Positions 34,498 through 42,980 of a stretch of DNA of 64,000 nucleotides are shown piece by piece. This stretch comes from JBAXAM01 sp037142515 (GTDB taxonomy: Bacteria > Pseudomonadota > Gammaproteobacteria > UBA9339). The stretch spans positions 1 through 64,000 of the forward strand of contig JBAXAM010000003.1 in the NCBI GenBank assembly GCA_037142515.1. The letters are read 5' to 3'. The position numbers and the translations under genes are program-made. The stretch's first letter is position 1. Each line of letters starts with the position of its first letter. Below the pieces are notes generated by a model. It did no database searches, was not told the origin of the DNA, and saw only the letters and a program-made list of their open reading frames with translations.

Positions 34498-34865
34498 TGA
34501 TTCAAATGCTAACAGTGTTGAATGTGGCAGATAATAGCGGTGCTCGCCGAGTTATGTGTATTAAGGTATTGGGTAGTACTAGAAATCGTTATGCTCATAT
34601 TGGCGATGTCATTAAAGCTTCGGTAAAAGATGCTATTCCCGATGGTAAGGTTAAAAAAGGTGAGGTGGTATTTGCTTTAGTAGTTCGTACTAAAGAGGGG
34701 GTGCGTCGTGATGATGGTGCTCTGATTCGTTTTGATGACAATGCAGTTGTTTTGTTGAATGCTCAAATGCAACCCATTGGTACGCGTGTTTTTGGTCCAG
34801 TAACGCGCGAACTTAGAAATGAAAAATTTATGAAGATTGTATCGCTTGCTTTAGAGGTGCTTTAA
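34497..34865 (+). CDS. rplN: 50S ribosomal protein L14
   Basis: 122 aa, the usual length; a subunit-interface protein. MIQMLTVLNVADNSGARRVMCIKVLG and GTRVFGPVTRELR are conserved. It starts the spc operon region, with the ATG overlapping the rpsQ stop by one base. Confidence 0.97.
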   Translation: MIQMLTVLNVADNSGARRVMCIKVLGSTRNRYAHIGDVIKASVKDAIPDGKVKKGEVVFALVVRTKEGVRRDDGALIRFDDNAVVLLNAQMQPIGTRVFGPVTRELRNEKFMKIVSLALEVL

Positions 34866-34866
34866 T

Positions 34867-35187
34867 ATGCGTAAGATAAAAAAAGGCGATGAAGTTATAA
34901 TATTAACCGGCAAAAGCAAAGGGGTGCGCGGCAAGATTTTGCGTACTCTTGAGAAAGGCGCTAGGGTTATGGTTGAAGGTGCGAACATGGTTAAGAAGCA
35001 TGTTAAGCCAAATCCGAATACCAATACGCAGGGTGGTATTATTGAGCGTGAGGCGTCGTTGCATATTTCTAATGTCGCTATTTATAACCAAGGTACAAAA
35101 AAAGCTGATCGCATTATTTTTAAAGTTTTACAGGATGGAAAAAAAGTCCGCTGTTTTAAATCTAATAGCGAGTTGGTAGAGATTTAA
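34867..35187 (+). CDS. rplX: 50S ribosomal protein L24
   Basis: 106 aa; an assembly initiator with a KOW domain. MRKIKKGDEVIILTGKSKGVRGKI, then EGANMVKKHVKPNPNTNTQGGI near residue 39. One base separates it from rplN and from rplE, showing the very tight packing of this operon. Confidence 0.97.
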   Translation: MRKIKKGDEVIILTGKSKGVRGKILRTLEKGARVMVEGANMVKKHVKPNPNTNTQGGIIEREASLHISNVAIYNQGTKKADRIIFKVLQDGKKVRCFKSNSELVEI

Positions 35188-35188
35188 T

Positions 35189-35737
35189 ATGACAACAAGA
35201 TTTGAAAAATTATATAAAGATACAGTCGTTAAGCAATTAATGAAGCACTTCAAGTATAAAAACATTATGCAAGTGCCTAAAATAACTAAAATCACTCTTA
35301 ACATGGGTGTGGGTGAAGCAGCGGCAGACAAAAAAATTATGACTAATGCGCTTGATGATCTAACCAAGATTGCTGGGCAAAAAGCTGTTGCGACTTTATC
35401 GCGTAAATCAATAGCAGGTTTCAAAATTCGTTCTGATTGGCCAATTGGCTGCAAAGTAACTTTGCGTAGTAAGCGTATGTATGAGTTTTTTGATCGCTTA
35501 GTTACCATAGTTATTCCACGTATTCGTGATTTTCGCGGTTTGAATGCTCGTTCATTTGATGGACGTGGTAACTATAGTATGGGTATTAAAGAACAGATAG
35601 TTTTTCCTGAAATTAATTACGATAAAATTGACACTTTACGTGGTTTGGATATTGCTATCACTACTACGGCAAAAACCGATGAAGAAGCTAAGGCATTATT
35701 GCGAGCTTTTGGATTACCATTAAGAGAGTTGAAATAA
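35189..35737 (+). CDS. rplE: 50S ribosomal protein L5
   Basis: 182 aa; binds 5S rRNA. Conserved stretches are ITKITLNMGVGEA near residue 31, IGCKVTLRSKRMYEFFDRL near 90 and RDFRGLNARSFDGRGNYSMGI near 113. It is followed 8 bp later by rpsN. Confidence 0.97.
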   Translation: MTTRFEKLYKDTVVKQLMKHFKYKNIMQVPKITKITLNMGVGEAAADKKIMTNALDDLTKIAGQKAVATLSRKSIAGFKIRSDWPIGCKVTLRSKRMYEFFDRLVTIVIPRIRDFRGLNARSFDGRGNYSMGIKEQIVFPEINYDKIDTLRGLDIAITTTAKTDEEAKALLRAFGLPLRELK

Positions 35738-35745
35738 GGGGCCCT

Positions 35746-36051
35746 ATGGCAAAAACATCAATGATTGCTCGTGAGGCTAAGCGCCATAAGCTTGTAAAAA
35801 AAGCGATGGTTAAACGAGCTGAGCTACGTGATATTATTAAGAGTCTGAATACGAGTTTTGAAGAAAAAATGATTGCGGTGGATAAGCTTAGTAAGAGTCC
35901 GCGCGATGAGAGTGCAATTCGTATACGTAGTCGTTGTCAGATATGTGGACGCCCACGTGCTGTGTATAGGAAATTTGGTTTATGTCGTATACATTTGCGT
36001 GAAGCAGCAATGCGCGGTGATGTACCTGGATTAGTAAAGGCGAGTTGGTAA
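35746..36051 (+). CDS. rpsN: 30S ribosomal protein S14, long form with a possible zinc site
   Basis: 101 aa, the long form of S14 (usually zinc-free). The C-terminal half is typical (GRPRAVYRKFGL, LREAAMRGDVPGLVKASW). It also carries Cys64-x2-Cys67 and Cys80-x2-His83, spaced as in the short zinc-binding S14 family. A C-C-C-H zinc ribbon in a long-form S14 is unusual; whether it binds zinc is inference. Confidence 0.96.
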   Translation: MAKTSMIAREAKRHKLVKKAMVKRAELRDIIKSLNTSFEEKMIAVDKLSKSPRDESAIRIRSRCQICGRPRAVYRKFGLCRIHLREAAMRGDVPGLVKASW

Positions 36052-36078
36052 ATAATATTTTGTAAAAGGCATTAAATT

Positions 36079-36474
36079 ATGAGTATGAGTGATCCGATTG
36101 CTGATATGTTAACGAGGATTAGAAACGCACAGGCGGCGCGTAAGCCAGATGTTTCTATGCCCATGACAAAACTTAAGGCTGCAATAGCAGAAGTTTTGAA
36201 GACCGAAGGATATATTTTAGATTATAGGGCAGAAGAAATTGATAATAAAAAGCAGTTGGTGCTCGACTTAAAATATTATCAAGGTAAGCCGGTTATTGAA
36301 AATATTCGACGTATTAGCCGCCCAGGACTGCGTGTATATCGAGATAAGAGTAAGATACCACAAATTATGGGTGGCATGGGGATTGCTATTGTTTCTACAT
36401 CAAAAGGAATAATGAGCGATCGTGCAGCACGCCTTCTTGGTGAAGGTGGCGAACTATTGTGTAGCGTGAATTAA
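36079..36474 (+). CDS. rpsH: 30S ribosomal protein S8
   Basis: 131 aa; a central-domain 16S-binding protein and the spc operon regulator in E. coli. MSMSDPIADMLTRIRNAQAARK matches the family N-terminus, so the first ATG is kept. RISRPGLRVYRDKSKIP near residue 77 and GIAIVSTSKGIMSDRAAR near 96 are conserved. Confidence 0.97.
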   Translation: MSMSDPIADMLTRIRNAQAARKPDVSMPMTKLKAAIAEVLKTEGYILDYRAEEIDNKKQLVLDLKYYQGKPVIENIRRISRPGLRVYRDKSKIPQIMGGMGIAIVSTSKGIMSDRAARLLGEGGELLCSVN

Positions 36475-36484
36475 AGGGGCCCAG

Positions 36485-37018
36485 ATGTCAAGAGTTGCAA
36501 AAAAACCGATAGTTATCCCAGCTGGGGTTGAAGTGAGTATTCACGGGTCAGAAGTTAAAATTAAAGGACCCAAAGGTACCATGCAGCTGCATTCTCAGGA
36601 AATGGTCGGTGTTAAAAAAGAGAATAACGAAATTACATTTGTGCCTGATGAAAAATTTGAAAATTCCGATGCGATTGCCGGTACAACTAGAGCATTACTG
36701 GGAAACATGGTTATCGGAGTTACCAAGGGTTTTGAGCGTAAATTAATATTAGTTGGCGTTGGTTTTAAAGCTCAAATTCAAGGCAAGGTTTTGAATTTGG
36801 CTCTTGGTTTTTCACACCCGATTAAATTCTCAATTCCGGTTGGGATAAGTATTGAAGCACCAAGTCAAACAGAAATTATAATCAAAGGTATAGATAGGCA
36901 TATGGTTGGTCAAGTAGCAGCAAAGATTAGAGGTTTCAGGCCACCAGAGCCATACAAAGGAAAGGGTGTAAGGTATGACGGCGAGGTTATAGTTAAAAAA
37001 GAGGGTAAGAAGAAATAA
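36485..37018 (+). CDS. rplF: 50S ribosomal protein L6
   Basis: 177 aa; two related domains near the factor-binding site. MSRVAKKPIVIPAGVEV, GVTKGFERKLILVGVGFKAQ near residue 78, and KIRGFRPPEPYKGKGVRY near 146 identify it. The GGGGCCC box before the ATG is GC-rich compared with its surroundings. The stop overlaps rplR by one base. Confidence 0.97.
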   Translation: MSRVAKKPIVIPAGVEVSIHGSEVKIKGPKGTMQLHSQEMVGVKKENNEITFVPDEKFENSDAIAGTTRALLGNMVIGVTKGFERKLILVGVGFKAQIQGKVLNLALGFSHPIKFSIPVGISIEAPSQTEIIIKGIDRHMVGQVAAKIRGFRPPEPYKGKGVRYDGEVIVKKEGKKK

Positions 37019-37368
37019 TGGATAAGAAAAAGACGCGCATGCGTCGTGCTAAAAAAACGCGTTCAAAGATTAATGAATTAAGCATGCCACGTTTAAGTGT
37101 GTATCGTACGCCTCGCCATATCTATGCGCAGTTAATTATGCCTGGTGGTAAGGTTGCTACTAGTGCATCTACACTCGATACTGATGTGAAAAAAGGTTGT
37201 GCGTATGGTGGTAATATTAAGGCAGCAGCTGTGGTTGGCAAGACAATAGCCGTGCGAATTAAAGAGATTGGGATTGCTAAGGTAGCTTTTGATCGGTCTG
37301 GTTTTAGGTATCATGGCCGGGTGAGAGCACTTGCTGATGCTGCACGTGAACAAGGTTTAGAGTTTTAG
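37018..37368 (+). CDS. rplR: 50S ribosomal protein L18
   Basis: 116 aa; binds 5S rRNA. LSVYRTPRHIYAQLI near residue 24 and the C-terminal VAFDRSGFRYHGRVRALADAAREQGLEF-type ending (split here to note DRSGFRYHGRV and LADAAREQGL) are diagnostic. It starts on the last base of the rplF stop. Confidence 0.96.
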   Translation: MDKKKTRMRRAKKTRSKINELSMPRLSVYRTPRHIYAQLIMPGGKVATSASTLDTDVKKGCAYGGNIKAAAVVGKTIAVRIKEIGIAKVAFDRSGFRYHGRVRALADAAREQGLEF

Positions 37369-37380
37369 GAAATAAAAAAG

Positions 37381-37890
37381 ATGGCAACTACAGATAAAAA
37401 CGCAGCTGATGCATTACAAGAAAAATTGGTGTCGGTAAAGCGTACTGCTAAAGTCGTGAAGGGTGGTAGAATTTTTGGTTTTGCTGCCATTGTAGTAATT
37501 GGTGACGGTAAAGGAAGAATTGGTTTTGGTATGGGTAAGTCGCGTGAAGTTCCAGCGGCAATTCAAAAAGCTATGGAAAGCGGGAGGCGCAATATGTACC
37601 GTATTCCTTTAAAAGGTAGCACGATTCAGCATCCTATAATCGGACGGCACGGGGCAACTAAAGTTGTGATGATTCCTGCTGGCGAAGGTACGGGATTAAT
37701 TGCTGGCGGTGCAATGCGTGCGGTTTGTGAAGTTATTGGTATTCGCGATATTTTAGCTAAGTGTGTAGGCTCAAGAAGCCCAATTAATGTTGTGCGTGCG
37801 ACGCTTAAAGCTTTAACTGAGATGACAACACCTGAAGATATTGCGGCAAAACGCGGTCTTAGTGTTGACGAATTGATATCGAAAAAATAG
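37381..37890 (+). CDS. rpsE: 30S ribosomal protein S5
   Basis: 169 aa; an mRNA-channel and decoding fidelity protein. VKRTAKVVKGGRIFGFAAIV near residue 19 and GRIGFGMGKSREVPAAIQKA near 45 are conserved, as is the C-terminal ATLKALTEMTTPEDIAAKRG. The spectinomycin loop near KVVKGG is wild-type-like. Confidence 0.97.
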   Translation: MATTDKNAADALQEKLVSVKRTAKVVKGGRIFGFAAIVVIGDGKGRIGFGMGKSREVPAAIQKAMESGRRNMYRIPLKGSTIQHPIIGRHGATKVVMIPAGEGTGLIAGGAMRAVCEVIGIRDILAKCVGSRSPINVVRATLKALTEMTTPEDIAAKRGLSVDELISKK

Positions 37891-37905
37891 TAAAAAAATA
37901 AATTT

Positions 37906-38079
37906 ATGATTAAAATTACTTTAGTAAAAAGTACTAATAAAAAATTGAAGAGCCATAAAGCATGTGCCCATGGTTTGGGTTTGTTTCGTATTGGCCAAAC
38001 AGTCAAGGTTAAAAATACCCCAGAAAATTGCGGTATGATTAACAAAGTTAATTATTTATTGAAAGTTGAGAAAATTTAA
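37906..38079 (+). CDS. rpmD: 50S ribosomal protein L30 (short ORF)
   Basis: 57 aa, read directly from ATG 37906: MIKITLVKSTNKKLKSHKAC, then GLGLFRIGQTVKV and a terminal INKVNYLLKVEKI. This matches the ferredoxin-like L30 family in length, with the KSTN and GL-x-RIG-x-x-V motifs. It lies between rpsE and rplO, its expected place; its stop directly precedes the rplO ATG. Confidence 0.95.
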   Translation: MIKITLVKSTNKKLKSHKACAHGLGLFRIGQTVKVKNTPENCGMINKVNYLLKVEKI

Positions 38080-38511
38080 ATGCGCCTCAATACATTAAAG
38101 CCAGCGGTTGGGTCAAAACAAGAGCGAGTACGAGTTGGTCGTGGCATGGGTAGCGGTTTGGGTAAAACATGTGGACGCGGTCATAAGGGAGCAAAAGCTC
38201 GTTCTGGCTATAGCTGTAAAAGTGGTTTTGAGGGTGGACAATTGCCTTTGCAACGTCGTCTGCCAAAGTTTGGATTTACTTCTTTACGAGCTAATGAAAA
38301 CGCTGAAATACAGTTGCGTGATTTAAATAAGGTTAAAGCAGCGCGCATTGATCTTGCTGAGCTGGAAAAAGCAAATTTGATTGGTAGTAGTATTAAGCGT
38401 GCCAAAGTTATTTTGGCTGGTAATATCAACAAGGCTGTTACTTTAGTTGGTATCGGAGTTACAGCTGGAGCCCGCAAGGCAATTGAAGCAGCCGGCGGAA
38501 AAATCGAGTAG
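38080..38511 (+). CDS. rplO: 50S ribosomal protein L15
   Basis: 143 aa; a late-assembly protein. MRLNTLKPAVGSKQERVRVGRG opens with the family pattern; GLGKTCGRGHKGAKARSGYS near residue 27 and FEGGQLPLQRRLPKFGF near 49 are diagnostic. It starts directly after the rpmD stop and is followed 8 bp later by secY. Confidence 0.97.
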   Translation: MRLNTLKPAVGSKQERVRVGRGMGSGLGKTCGRGHKGAKARSGYSCKSGFEGGQLPLQRRLPKFGFTSLRANENAEIQLRDLNKVKAARIDLAELEKANLIGSSIKRAKVILAGNINKAVTLVGIGVTAGARKAIEAAGGKIE

Positions 38512-38519
38512 TATTAATA

Positions 38520-39839
38520 ATGGCACAAAAAAGTTCAGCTGGAGCAAAAAGTGGTTTAAGTGAGCTAAAGCAACGGTTGTTGTTTTTGTTGCTTGGTATT
38601 TTGGTTTATCGCATTGGTTCTCATATTCCAGTTCCAGGAGTAGATCCGCAGCGATTAGCTGATTTTTTTAATCAGCAAAAAAACGGAATACTAGGTTTGT
38701 TCAGCATGTTTTCTGGTGGTAATTTTGCAAAATTTACAATTTTTGCTTTGGGAGTGATGCCGTATATTTCTTCCTCTATTATCATACAATTATTTTCTTC
38801 TATAGTGCCGCAATTAGAGCAATTGAAAAAAGAGGGAGAGATTGGGAAACGGAAAATTAACCAGTATACGAGATATGGAACGCTTGCGCTTTCACTTTTT
38901 CAGGCGCTTGGTATCTCCAAGTATTTGACTGCTTCTGGAGTAGTACTAATTCCGGGACCATATTTTTATTTTGTTGCAACGTTGACGCTTACTACTGGTA
39001 CTATGTTTATAGTATGGCTTGGTGAACAAATGACCGAGCGCGGTATTGGTAACGGTATTTCGATGATAATTTTTGCTGGAATTGTTGCGCGTTTTCCGGA
39101 AGCTGTAATTAAAGTGATGACGATGGTTCGTCAAGGGCAGATGCAAGTTATATCGTTGTTTTTGTTGGTAGCTGTAGTTATTGTTGTAACTGGTTTTGTG
39201 GTTTTTGTTGAGCGAGGTCAAAGACGAATTACTGTAAACTACGCTAAAAGACAGACTGGAAGAATGTTATATAATGCTCAAAGTAGCAACCTGCCGCTTA
39301 AAATAAACATGGCAGGAGTGATACCGCCGATTTTTGCTTCGAGCATTGTTATGTTTCCTGCTACTTTGGCGCAGTGGTTTGGGCAGACCAAGGGAATGGA
39401 GTGGTTAGGCCAGTTTGGTCTTTTTATATCGGTGGGGCAGCCCCTGTATTATATTTTTTACGCTGTAGCGATAGTTTTTTTCTGTTTTTTTTATACTGCG
39501 CTAGTTTTTAATCCAAAAGAAATAGCGGAAAATTTGAAAAAATCTGGAGCATTTATTCCCGGTATTAGACCGGGTGAGAACACAGCATCGTATATTGATT
39601 TGGTTATAACGCGTTTGACATTTTTTGGAGCAATTTATATTACTTTGGTTTCATTGTTGCCCGACTTGTTAATGTTTAAGTGGCATATGCCGTTTTATTT
39701 TGGAGGTACGTCTCTTTTAATTGTGGTTGTGGTATTGATGGATTTTATGTCGCAAGTGCAAGCGCATTTGCTGTCGCATCAATATGACTCAATCATGAAA
39801 AAATCTCGCTTAAAAGGCGGTGGGATGATGGTAAGGTAA
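38520..39839 (+). CDS. secY: preprotein translocase subunit SecY
   Basis: The channel subunit of the Sec translocon, 439 aa with ten predicted membrane helices. Marks are YRIGSHIPVPGVDP near residue 30, FSGGNFAKFTIFALGVMPYI near 64 (plug/TM2), ERGIGNGISMIIFAGIVA near 172 and the cytoplasmic loop FNPKEIAENLKKSGAFIPGI near 329. It is in the spc operon between rplO and rpmJ. Confidence 0.98.
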   Translation: MAQKSSAGAKSGLSELKQRLLFLLLGILVYRIGSHIPVPGVDPQRLADFFNQQKNGILGLFSMFSGGNFAKFTIFALGVMPYISSSIIIQLFSSIVPQLEQLKKEGEIGKRKINQYTRYGTLALSLFQALGISKYLTASGVVLIPGPYFYFVATLTLTTGTMFIVWLGEQMTERGIGNGISMIIFAGIVARFPEAVIKVMTMVRQGQMQVISLFLLVAVVIVVTGFVVFVERGQRRITVNYAKRQTGRMLYNAQSSNLPLKINMAGVIPPIFASSIVMFPATLAQWFGQTKGMEWLGQFGLFISVGQPLYYIFYAVAIVFFCFFYTALVFNPKEIAENLKKSGAFIPGIRPGENTASYIDLVITRLTFFGAIYITLVSLLPDLLMFKWHMPFYFGGTSLLIVVVVLMDFMSQVQAHLLSHQYDSIMKKSRLKGGGMMVR

Positions 39840-39858
39840 AAACATATAGAGTATTAAT

Positions 39859-39972
39859 ATGAAAGTAAGAGCATCAGTTAAAAAAATGTGTCGTAATTGC
39901 AAAGTGGTTCGTCGCAGAGGCGTGATTCATATTATCTGCAAAGAGGCGAGGCATAAGCAGCGACAAGGATAG
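39859..39972 (+). CDS. rpmJ: 50S ribosomal protein L36 (short ORF)
   Basis: 37 aa read directly from the sequence: MKVRASVKKMCRNCKVVRRR then GVIHIICKEARHKQRQG. The zinc-binding set Cys11, Cys14, Cys27, His32 is complete (C+ form). It lies between secY and rpsM as expected at the end of spc. Confidence 0.95.
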   Translation: MKVRASVKKMCRNCKVVRRRGVIHIICKEARHKQRQG

Positions 39973-40073
39973 CTTAAAATTGATTTTTATTTTATTTAAT
40001 GTATTCTTGACGCCCCTGGTGTTCGAGAGTTTTGGTGAATTATGAAATATATACATAAAGATGGAGTGTTGTA

Positions 40074-40454
40074 ATGGCACGTATCGCAGGTATTAATATT
40101 CCGGTGCATAAGCACGCGAGCATTGGGTTAACCGCTATTTTTGGTATTGGCAGAAAGCGCGCGCTTGTTATTTGTGAAAAAGCAAAAGTCGATCCTTCGC
40201 GTAAAATTAAAGACTTGACTGAAGCAGAGGTTGAGGCTTTGCGTGTTCAGGTAAGCAAATTTACTATTGAGGGAGATTTGCGCCGTGAAGTTTCCATGAG
40301 TATTAAACGACTCATGGATCTTGGATGTTATCGTGGGGTACGTCATCGCCGTGGTTTGCCTGTGCGCGGTCAACGTACCAGAACTAATGCGCGTACCCGT
40401 AAAGGTAAAAGAAAAGCAGCAGTAACTCTACAAAAGGCTCCAGCAAAAGGGTAA
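40074..40454 (+). CDS. rpsM: 30S ribosomal protein S13
   Basis: 126 aa; a head protein contacting P-site tRNA and L5. MARIAGINIPVHKHASIGLTAIFGIG-type opening (ARIAGINIP and GLTAIFGIGRKRA) and the C-terminal GLPVRGQRTRTNARTRKGKR are diagnostic. A 101-bp gap before it may hold the S4-controlled alpha operon leader; I see no clear pseudoknot by eye. Confidence 0.97.
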   Translation: MARIAGINIPVHKHASIGLTAIFGIGRKRALVICEKAKVDPSRKIKDLTEAEVEALRVQVSKFTIEGDLRREVSMSIKRLMDLGCYRGVRHRRGLPVRGQRTRTNARTRKGKRKAAVTLQKAPAKG

Positions 40455-40458
40455 TAAT

Positions 40459-40851
40459 ATGACAACACCAGCACGTGCTCCAGTTAAGAAAAAAATAAAA
40501 CGCAATATCGTTGATGCGATTGCGTATATTAGTGCTTCTTTTAATAATACGATCATTGCGCTTACCGATAAGCAGGGGAATGTTTTAGCTTGGTCTTCGG
40601 CTGGTACTTGTGGTTTTAAAGGCTCACGCAAGAGTACTCCGTTTGCTGCCCAGGTTGCTGCCGAAAAAGTAGGTATTATCGCTAAAGAATATGGTGTTAA
40701 GAATATAGAGCTTTACGTTAAAGGGCCGGGGCCGGGAAGAGATTCAGCGGGTCGTTCGCTTAATGCTTTGGGATTTAAAATCACTAGCGTCACTGACAAA
40801 ACTCCTCTGCCGCATAACGGCTGCAGGCCTAGAAAAAAGAGAAGAGTATAA
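40459..40851 (+). CDS. rpsK: 30S ribosomal protein S11
   Basis: 130 aa; a platform protein near the E site. SFNNTIIALTDKQGNVLAWS near residue 27 and GPGPGRDSAGRSLNALGFKI near 90 are conserved, ending PHNGCRPRKKRRV. The Asn-Gly (H-N-G) near the C-terminus is the site that becomes isoaspartate in E. coli. It starts 4 bp after rpsM. Confidence 0.97.
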   Translation: MTTPARAPVKKKIKRNIVDAIAYISASFNNTIIALTDKQGNVLAWSSAGTCGFKGSRKSTPFAAQVAAEKVGIIAKEYGVKNIELYVKGPGPGRDSAGRSLNALGFKITSVTDKTPLPHNGCRPRKKRRV

Positions 40852-40868
40852 CTTTGAGGGTTGCTTAG

Positions 40869-41492
40869 ATGGCAAAATATATCGGTCCAAAATGTCGCTT
40901 ATCGCGTCGTGAAGGTGTTGATTTACTGCTCAAAAGTAGAGCGCGTTCTTTAGAATCAAAATGTAAGGCTGATACTCCTCCCGGACAGTTTGGTGATAAG
41001 GTTGGTAAAAAAGCGACGGATTACAGTGTGCAGCTGCGTATGAAGCAGTTGGTCAAACGCTACTATGGAATTTTAGAAAAGCAGTTTCATAATTACTACA
41101 AGCGTGCTGATAGTCGCAAAGGATCAACTGGTAAAAATTTGATTCACTTACTCGAATCAAGGCTAGACAATGTGGTATATCGTTTAGGATTTGCTGCAAC
41201 ACGCGCTGAGGCACGGCAGTTGGTAAGCCACAAAGCGGTAGCGGTTAATGGTAAGACTGTTAATATTCCATCGTATTTAGTTGGTGTTAATGATGAGATT
41301 TCAATTAAAGAAAAGAATAAAAAACAAGGCCGTATTACTTCATCCCTAGAACTTGCTGAAAAAGGCACAACTTCTGAGTGGTTAATTGTAGATGCTAGCA
41401 AAATGACCGGTGTTTTTAAGCGTTTTCCAGATGTTAATGAATTCCCACCTGAATTTCAGGTTCACTTGGTGGTTGAGCTTTACTCAAAATAA
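40869..41492 (+). CDS. rpsD: 30S ribosomal protein S4
   Basis: 207 aa; an assembly initiator and the alpha operon regulator. MAKYIGPKCRLSRREGVDL and the S4 RNA-binding domain (LESRLDNVVYRLGFAATRAEAR, split at about residues 96-117) are clear. Its place inside the alpha operon, between rpsK and rpoA, is a beta/gammaproteobacterial trait used here for taxonomy. Confidence 0.98.
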   Translation: MAKYIGPKCRLSRREGVDLLLKSRARSLESKCKADTPPGQFGDKVGKKATDYSVQLRMKQLVKRYYGILEKQFHNYYKRADSRKGSTGKNLIHLLESRLDNVVYRLGFAATRAEARQLVSHKAVAVNGKTVNIPSYLVGVNDEISIKEKNKKQGRITSSLELAEKGTTSEWLIVDASKMTGVFKRFPDVNEFPPEFQVHLVVELYSK

Positions 41493-41502
41493 AGAGGCTA
41501 GA

Positions 41503-42531
41503 ATGCAGGATATTTATCGTAGTTTTTTAACGCCACGCGTTATTCAAGTTAAAAAAATTAGCTCGACTAGTGCCGAGATTGTGCTCGAACCTTTTGAGCG
41601 TGGTTTTGGGCATACGTTAGGCAATGCTTTGCGGCGTATTTTGTTGTCTTCGATGGAAGGAGCAGCAGTAACGGCGGTGCAAATTGACAATGTATTACAT
41701 GAGTATAGCACTATCGAAGGAGTGCGTGAGGATGTGGTTGACATTGTGCTAAATTTAAAAGGCGTTCGTTTTAAAATGTATGGGCGTCGTAAAATAGTGC
41801 TAGAATTGAATAAAGATACTCCTGGACCAGTAACGGCACAAGATATCAAACTTGAACATGATGTTGAAATTGTAAATCCAGAGCATGTGATTGCACATAT
41901 TTCTGGGGGTGGTAAGCTTGGTATGCGTATTACGGTAGCTTTGGGTCGTGGTTACCAGCCATCAAATGTGCATACTCAAGATGAAGAAAAGAGTCGTGCG
42001 GTTGGCAAGATATTAATTGATGCTTCTTTCAGTCCTGTATTAAGAGTTGCGTATCATGTTGAAAATGCCCGTGTTGAAAAGCGTACTGACCTTGACAAAT
42101 TAGTCATCGATTTGGAAACTAATGGTACTTTGGATCCAGAAGAAGCGATCCGTATTGGTGCTACGATTTTGCAACATCAACTTGAAGCATTTGTTGAATT
42201 GCGCAAGCCTGAAGAGCCAAAGGTTGAAGAAAAAAATGATGAAATAAATCCGTTATTAATGCGTCCAGTTGATGATTTGGAGTTAACAGTACGTTCTGCC
42301 AATTGTCTCAAAGGTGAAAATATTTTCTTCATTGGAGATTTAGTGCAGCGTGATGAAAACAGTTTGCTTAGAACGCCCAATTTAGGCAAAAAATCACTAA
42401 ACGAAATTAAGACTATCTTAGCCACGCGAAGTTTGTCGCTAGGAATGAAAATAGAAGGTTGGCCGCCTCCTGGTTTAGAAGCTCCTGTGGTTGAACCTGA
42501 TTATGATGCTGAAAATAAAAATATAAAATAA
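41503..42531 (+). CDS. rpoA: DNA-directed RNA polymerase subunit alpha
   Basis: 342 aa from ATG 41503; an earlier in-frame start inside rpsD is rejected because it gives 31 non-homologous residues. The N-terminal dimer domain carries FERGFGHTLGNALRRILLSSMEG-type motifs (residues 32-53). A linker near 235-250 leads to the C-terminal UP-element domain with LLRTPNLGKKSLNEIK near 296. GAGG precedes the start. Confidence 0.98.
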   Translation: MQDIYRSFLTPRVIQVKKISSTSAEIVLEPFERGFGHTLGNALRRILLSSMEGAAVTAVQIDNVLHEYSTIEGVREDVVDIVLNLKGVRFKMYGRRKIVLELNKDTPGPVTAQDIKLEHDVEIVNPEHVIAHISGGGKLGMRITVALGRGYQPSNVHTQDEEKSRAVGKILIDASFSPVLRVAYHVENARVEKRTDLDKLVIDLETNGTLDPEEAIRIGATILQHQLEAFVELRKPEEPKVEEKNDEINPLLMRPVDDLELTVRSANCLKGENIFFIGDLVQRDENSLLRTPNLGKKSLNEIKTILATRSLSLGMKIEGWPPPGLEAPVVEPDYDAENKNIK

Positions 42532-42548
42532 AAAAGTGGTAGGAAATT

Positions 42549-42929
42549 ATGCGCCATCGTAATAGCGGTAGAAATTTAAGTCGTACCAGTAGCCATAGAA
42601 AAGCTATGTTTTGTAATATGGTTGCTTCGTTGTTTAAACATGAAGTAATTAAAACCACTTTAGCTAAGGCTAAGGAGCTTCGTTGCGTGGCTGAGCCATT
42701 GATTACTTTGGCGAAAAAAGATTCAGTGGCTCATCGTCGTTTAGCTTTCTCTCGCTTGCGAGATGATGTTGCTGTTGGTCGATTATTTACTTCTTTGGGC
42801 CCACGCTACAAGGCGCGTCCTGGTGGCTATTTGCGTATTATTAAATGTGATGTTCGTACTGGAGATAAGGCACCAATGGCAATTGTTGAATTGCTTGATC
42901 GTAAGCCAGAATCCGAAGAGAACGAATAA
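42549..42929 (+). CDS. rplQ: 50S ribosomal protein L17
   Basis: 126 aa; last gene of the alpha operon. MRHRNSGRNLSRTSSHRKAMF and HEVIKTTLAKAKELR are typical. A bidirectional terminator follows 23 bp later, shared with convergent ssb. Confidence 0.97.
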   Translation: MRHRNSGRNLSRTSSHRKAMFCNMVASLFKHEVIKTTLAKAKELRCVAEPLITLAKKDSVAHRRLAFSRLRDDVAVGRLFTSLGPRYKARPGGYLRIIKCDVRTGDKAPMAIVELLDRKPESEENE

Positions 42930-42952
42930 GAGTTGTTGTAAAATAAAACAAA

Positions 42953-42974
42953 AATCCCCAGAAAGCTGGGGATT
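42953..42974. terminator. bidirectional intrinsic terminator (rplQ/ssb)
   Basis: AATCCCCA (42953-42960), loop GAAAGC, TGGGGATT (42967-42974): an 8-bp perfect stem flanked by an A-tract on the left and a T-tract on the right. It therefore works for rplQ on the plus strand and ssb on the minus strand. Confidence 0.93.
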
Positions 42975-42980
42975 TTTTTA

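Noticed and set aside
40007..40035. Promoter before rpsM (TTGACG)
   Set aside because: No acceptable -10 hexamer at 16-18 bp spacing.
41410..41502. Extended N-terminus for rpoA
   Set aside because: The extra 31 residues lie inside rpsD in another frame and do not resemble RpoA; GAGG precedes the ATG at 41503.
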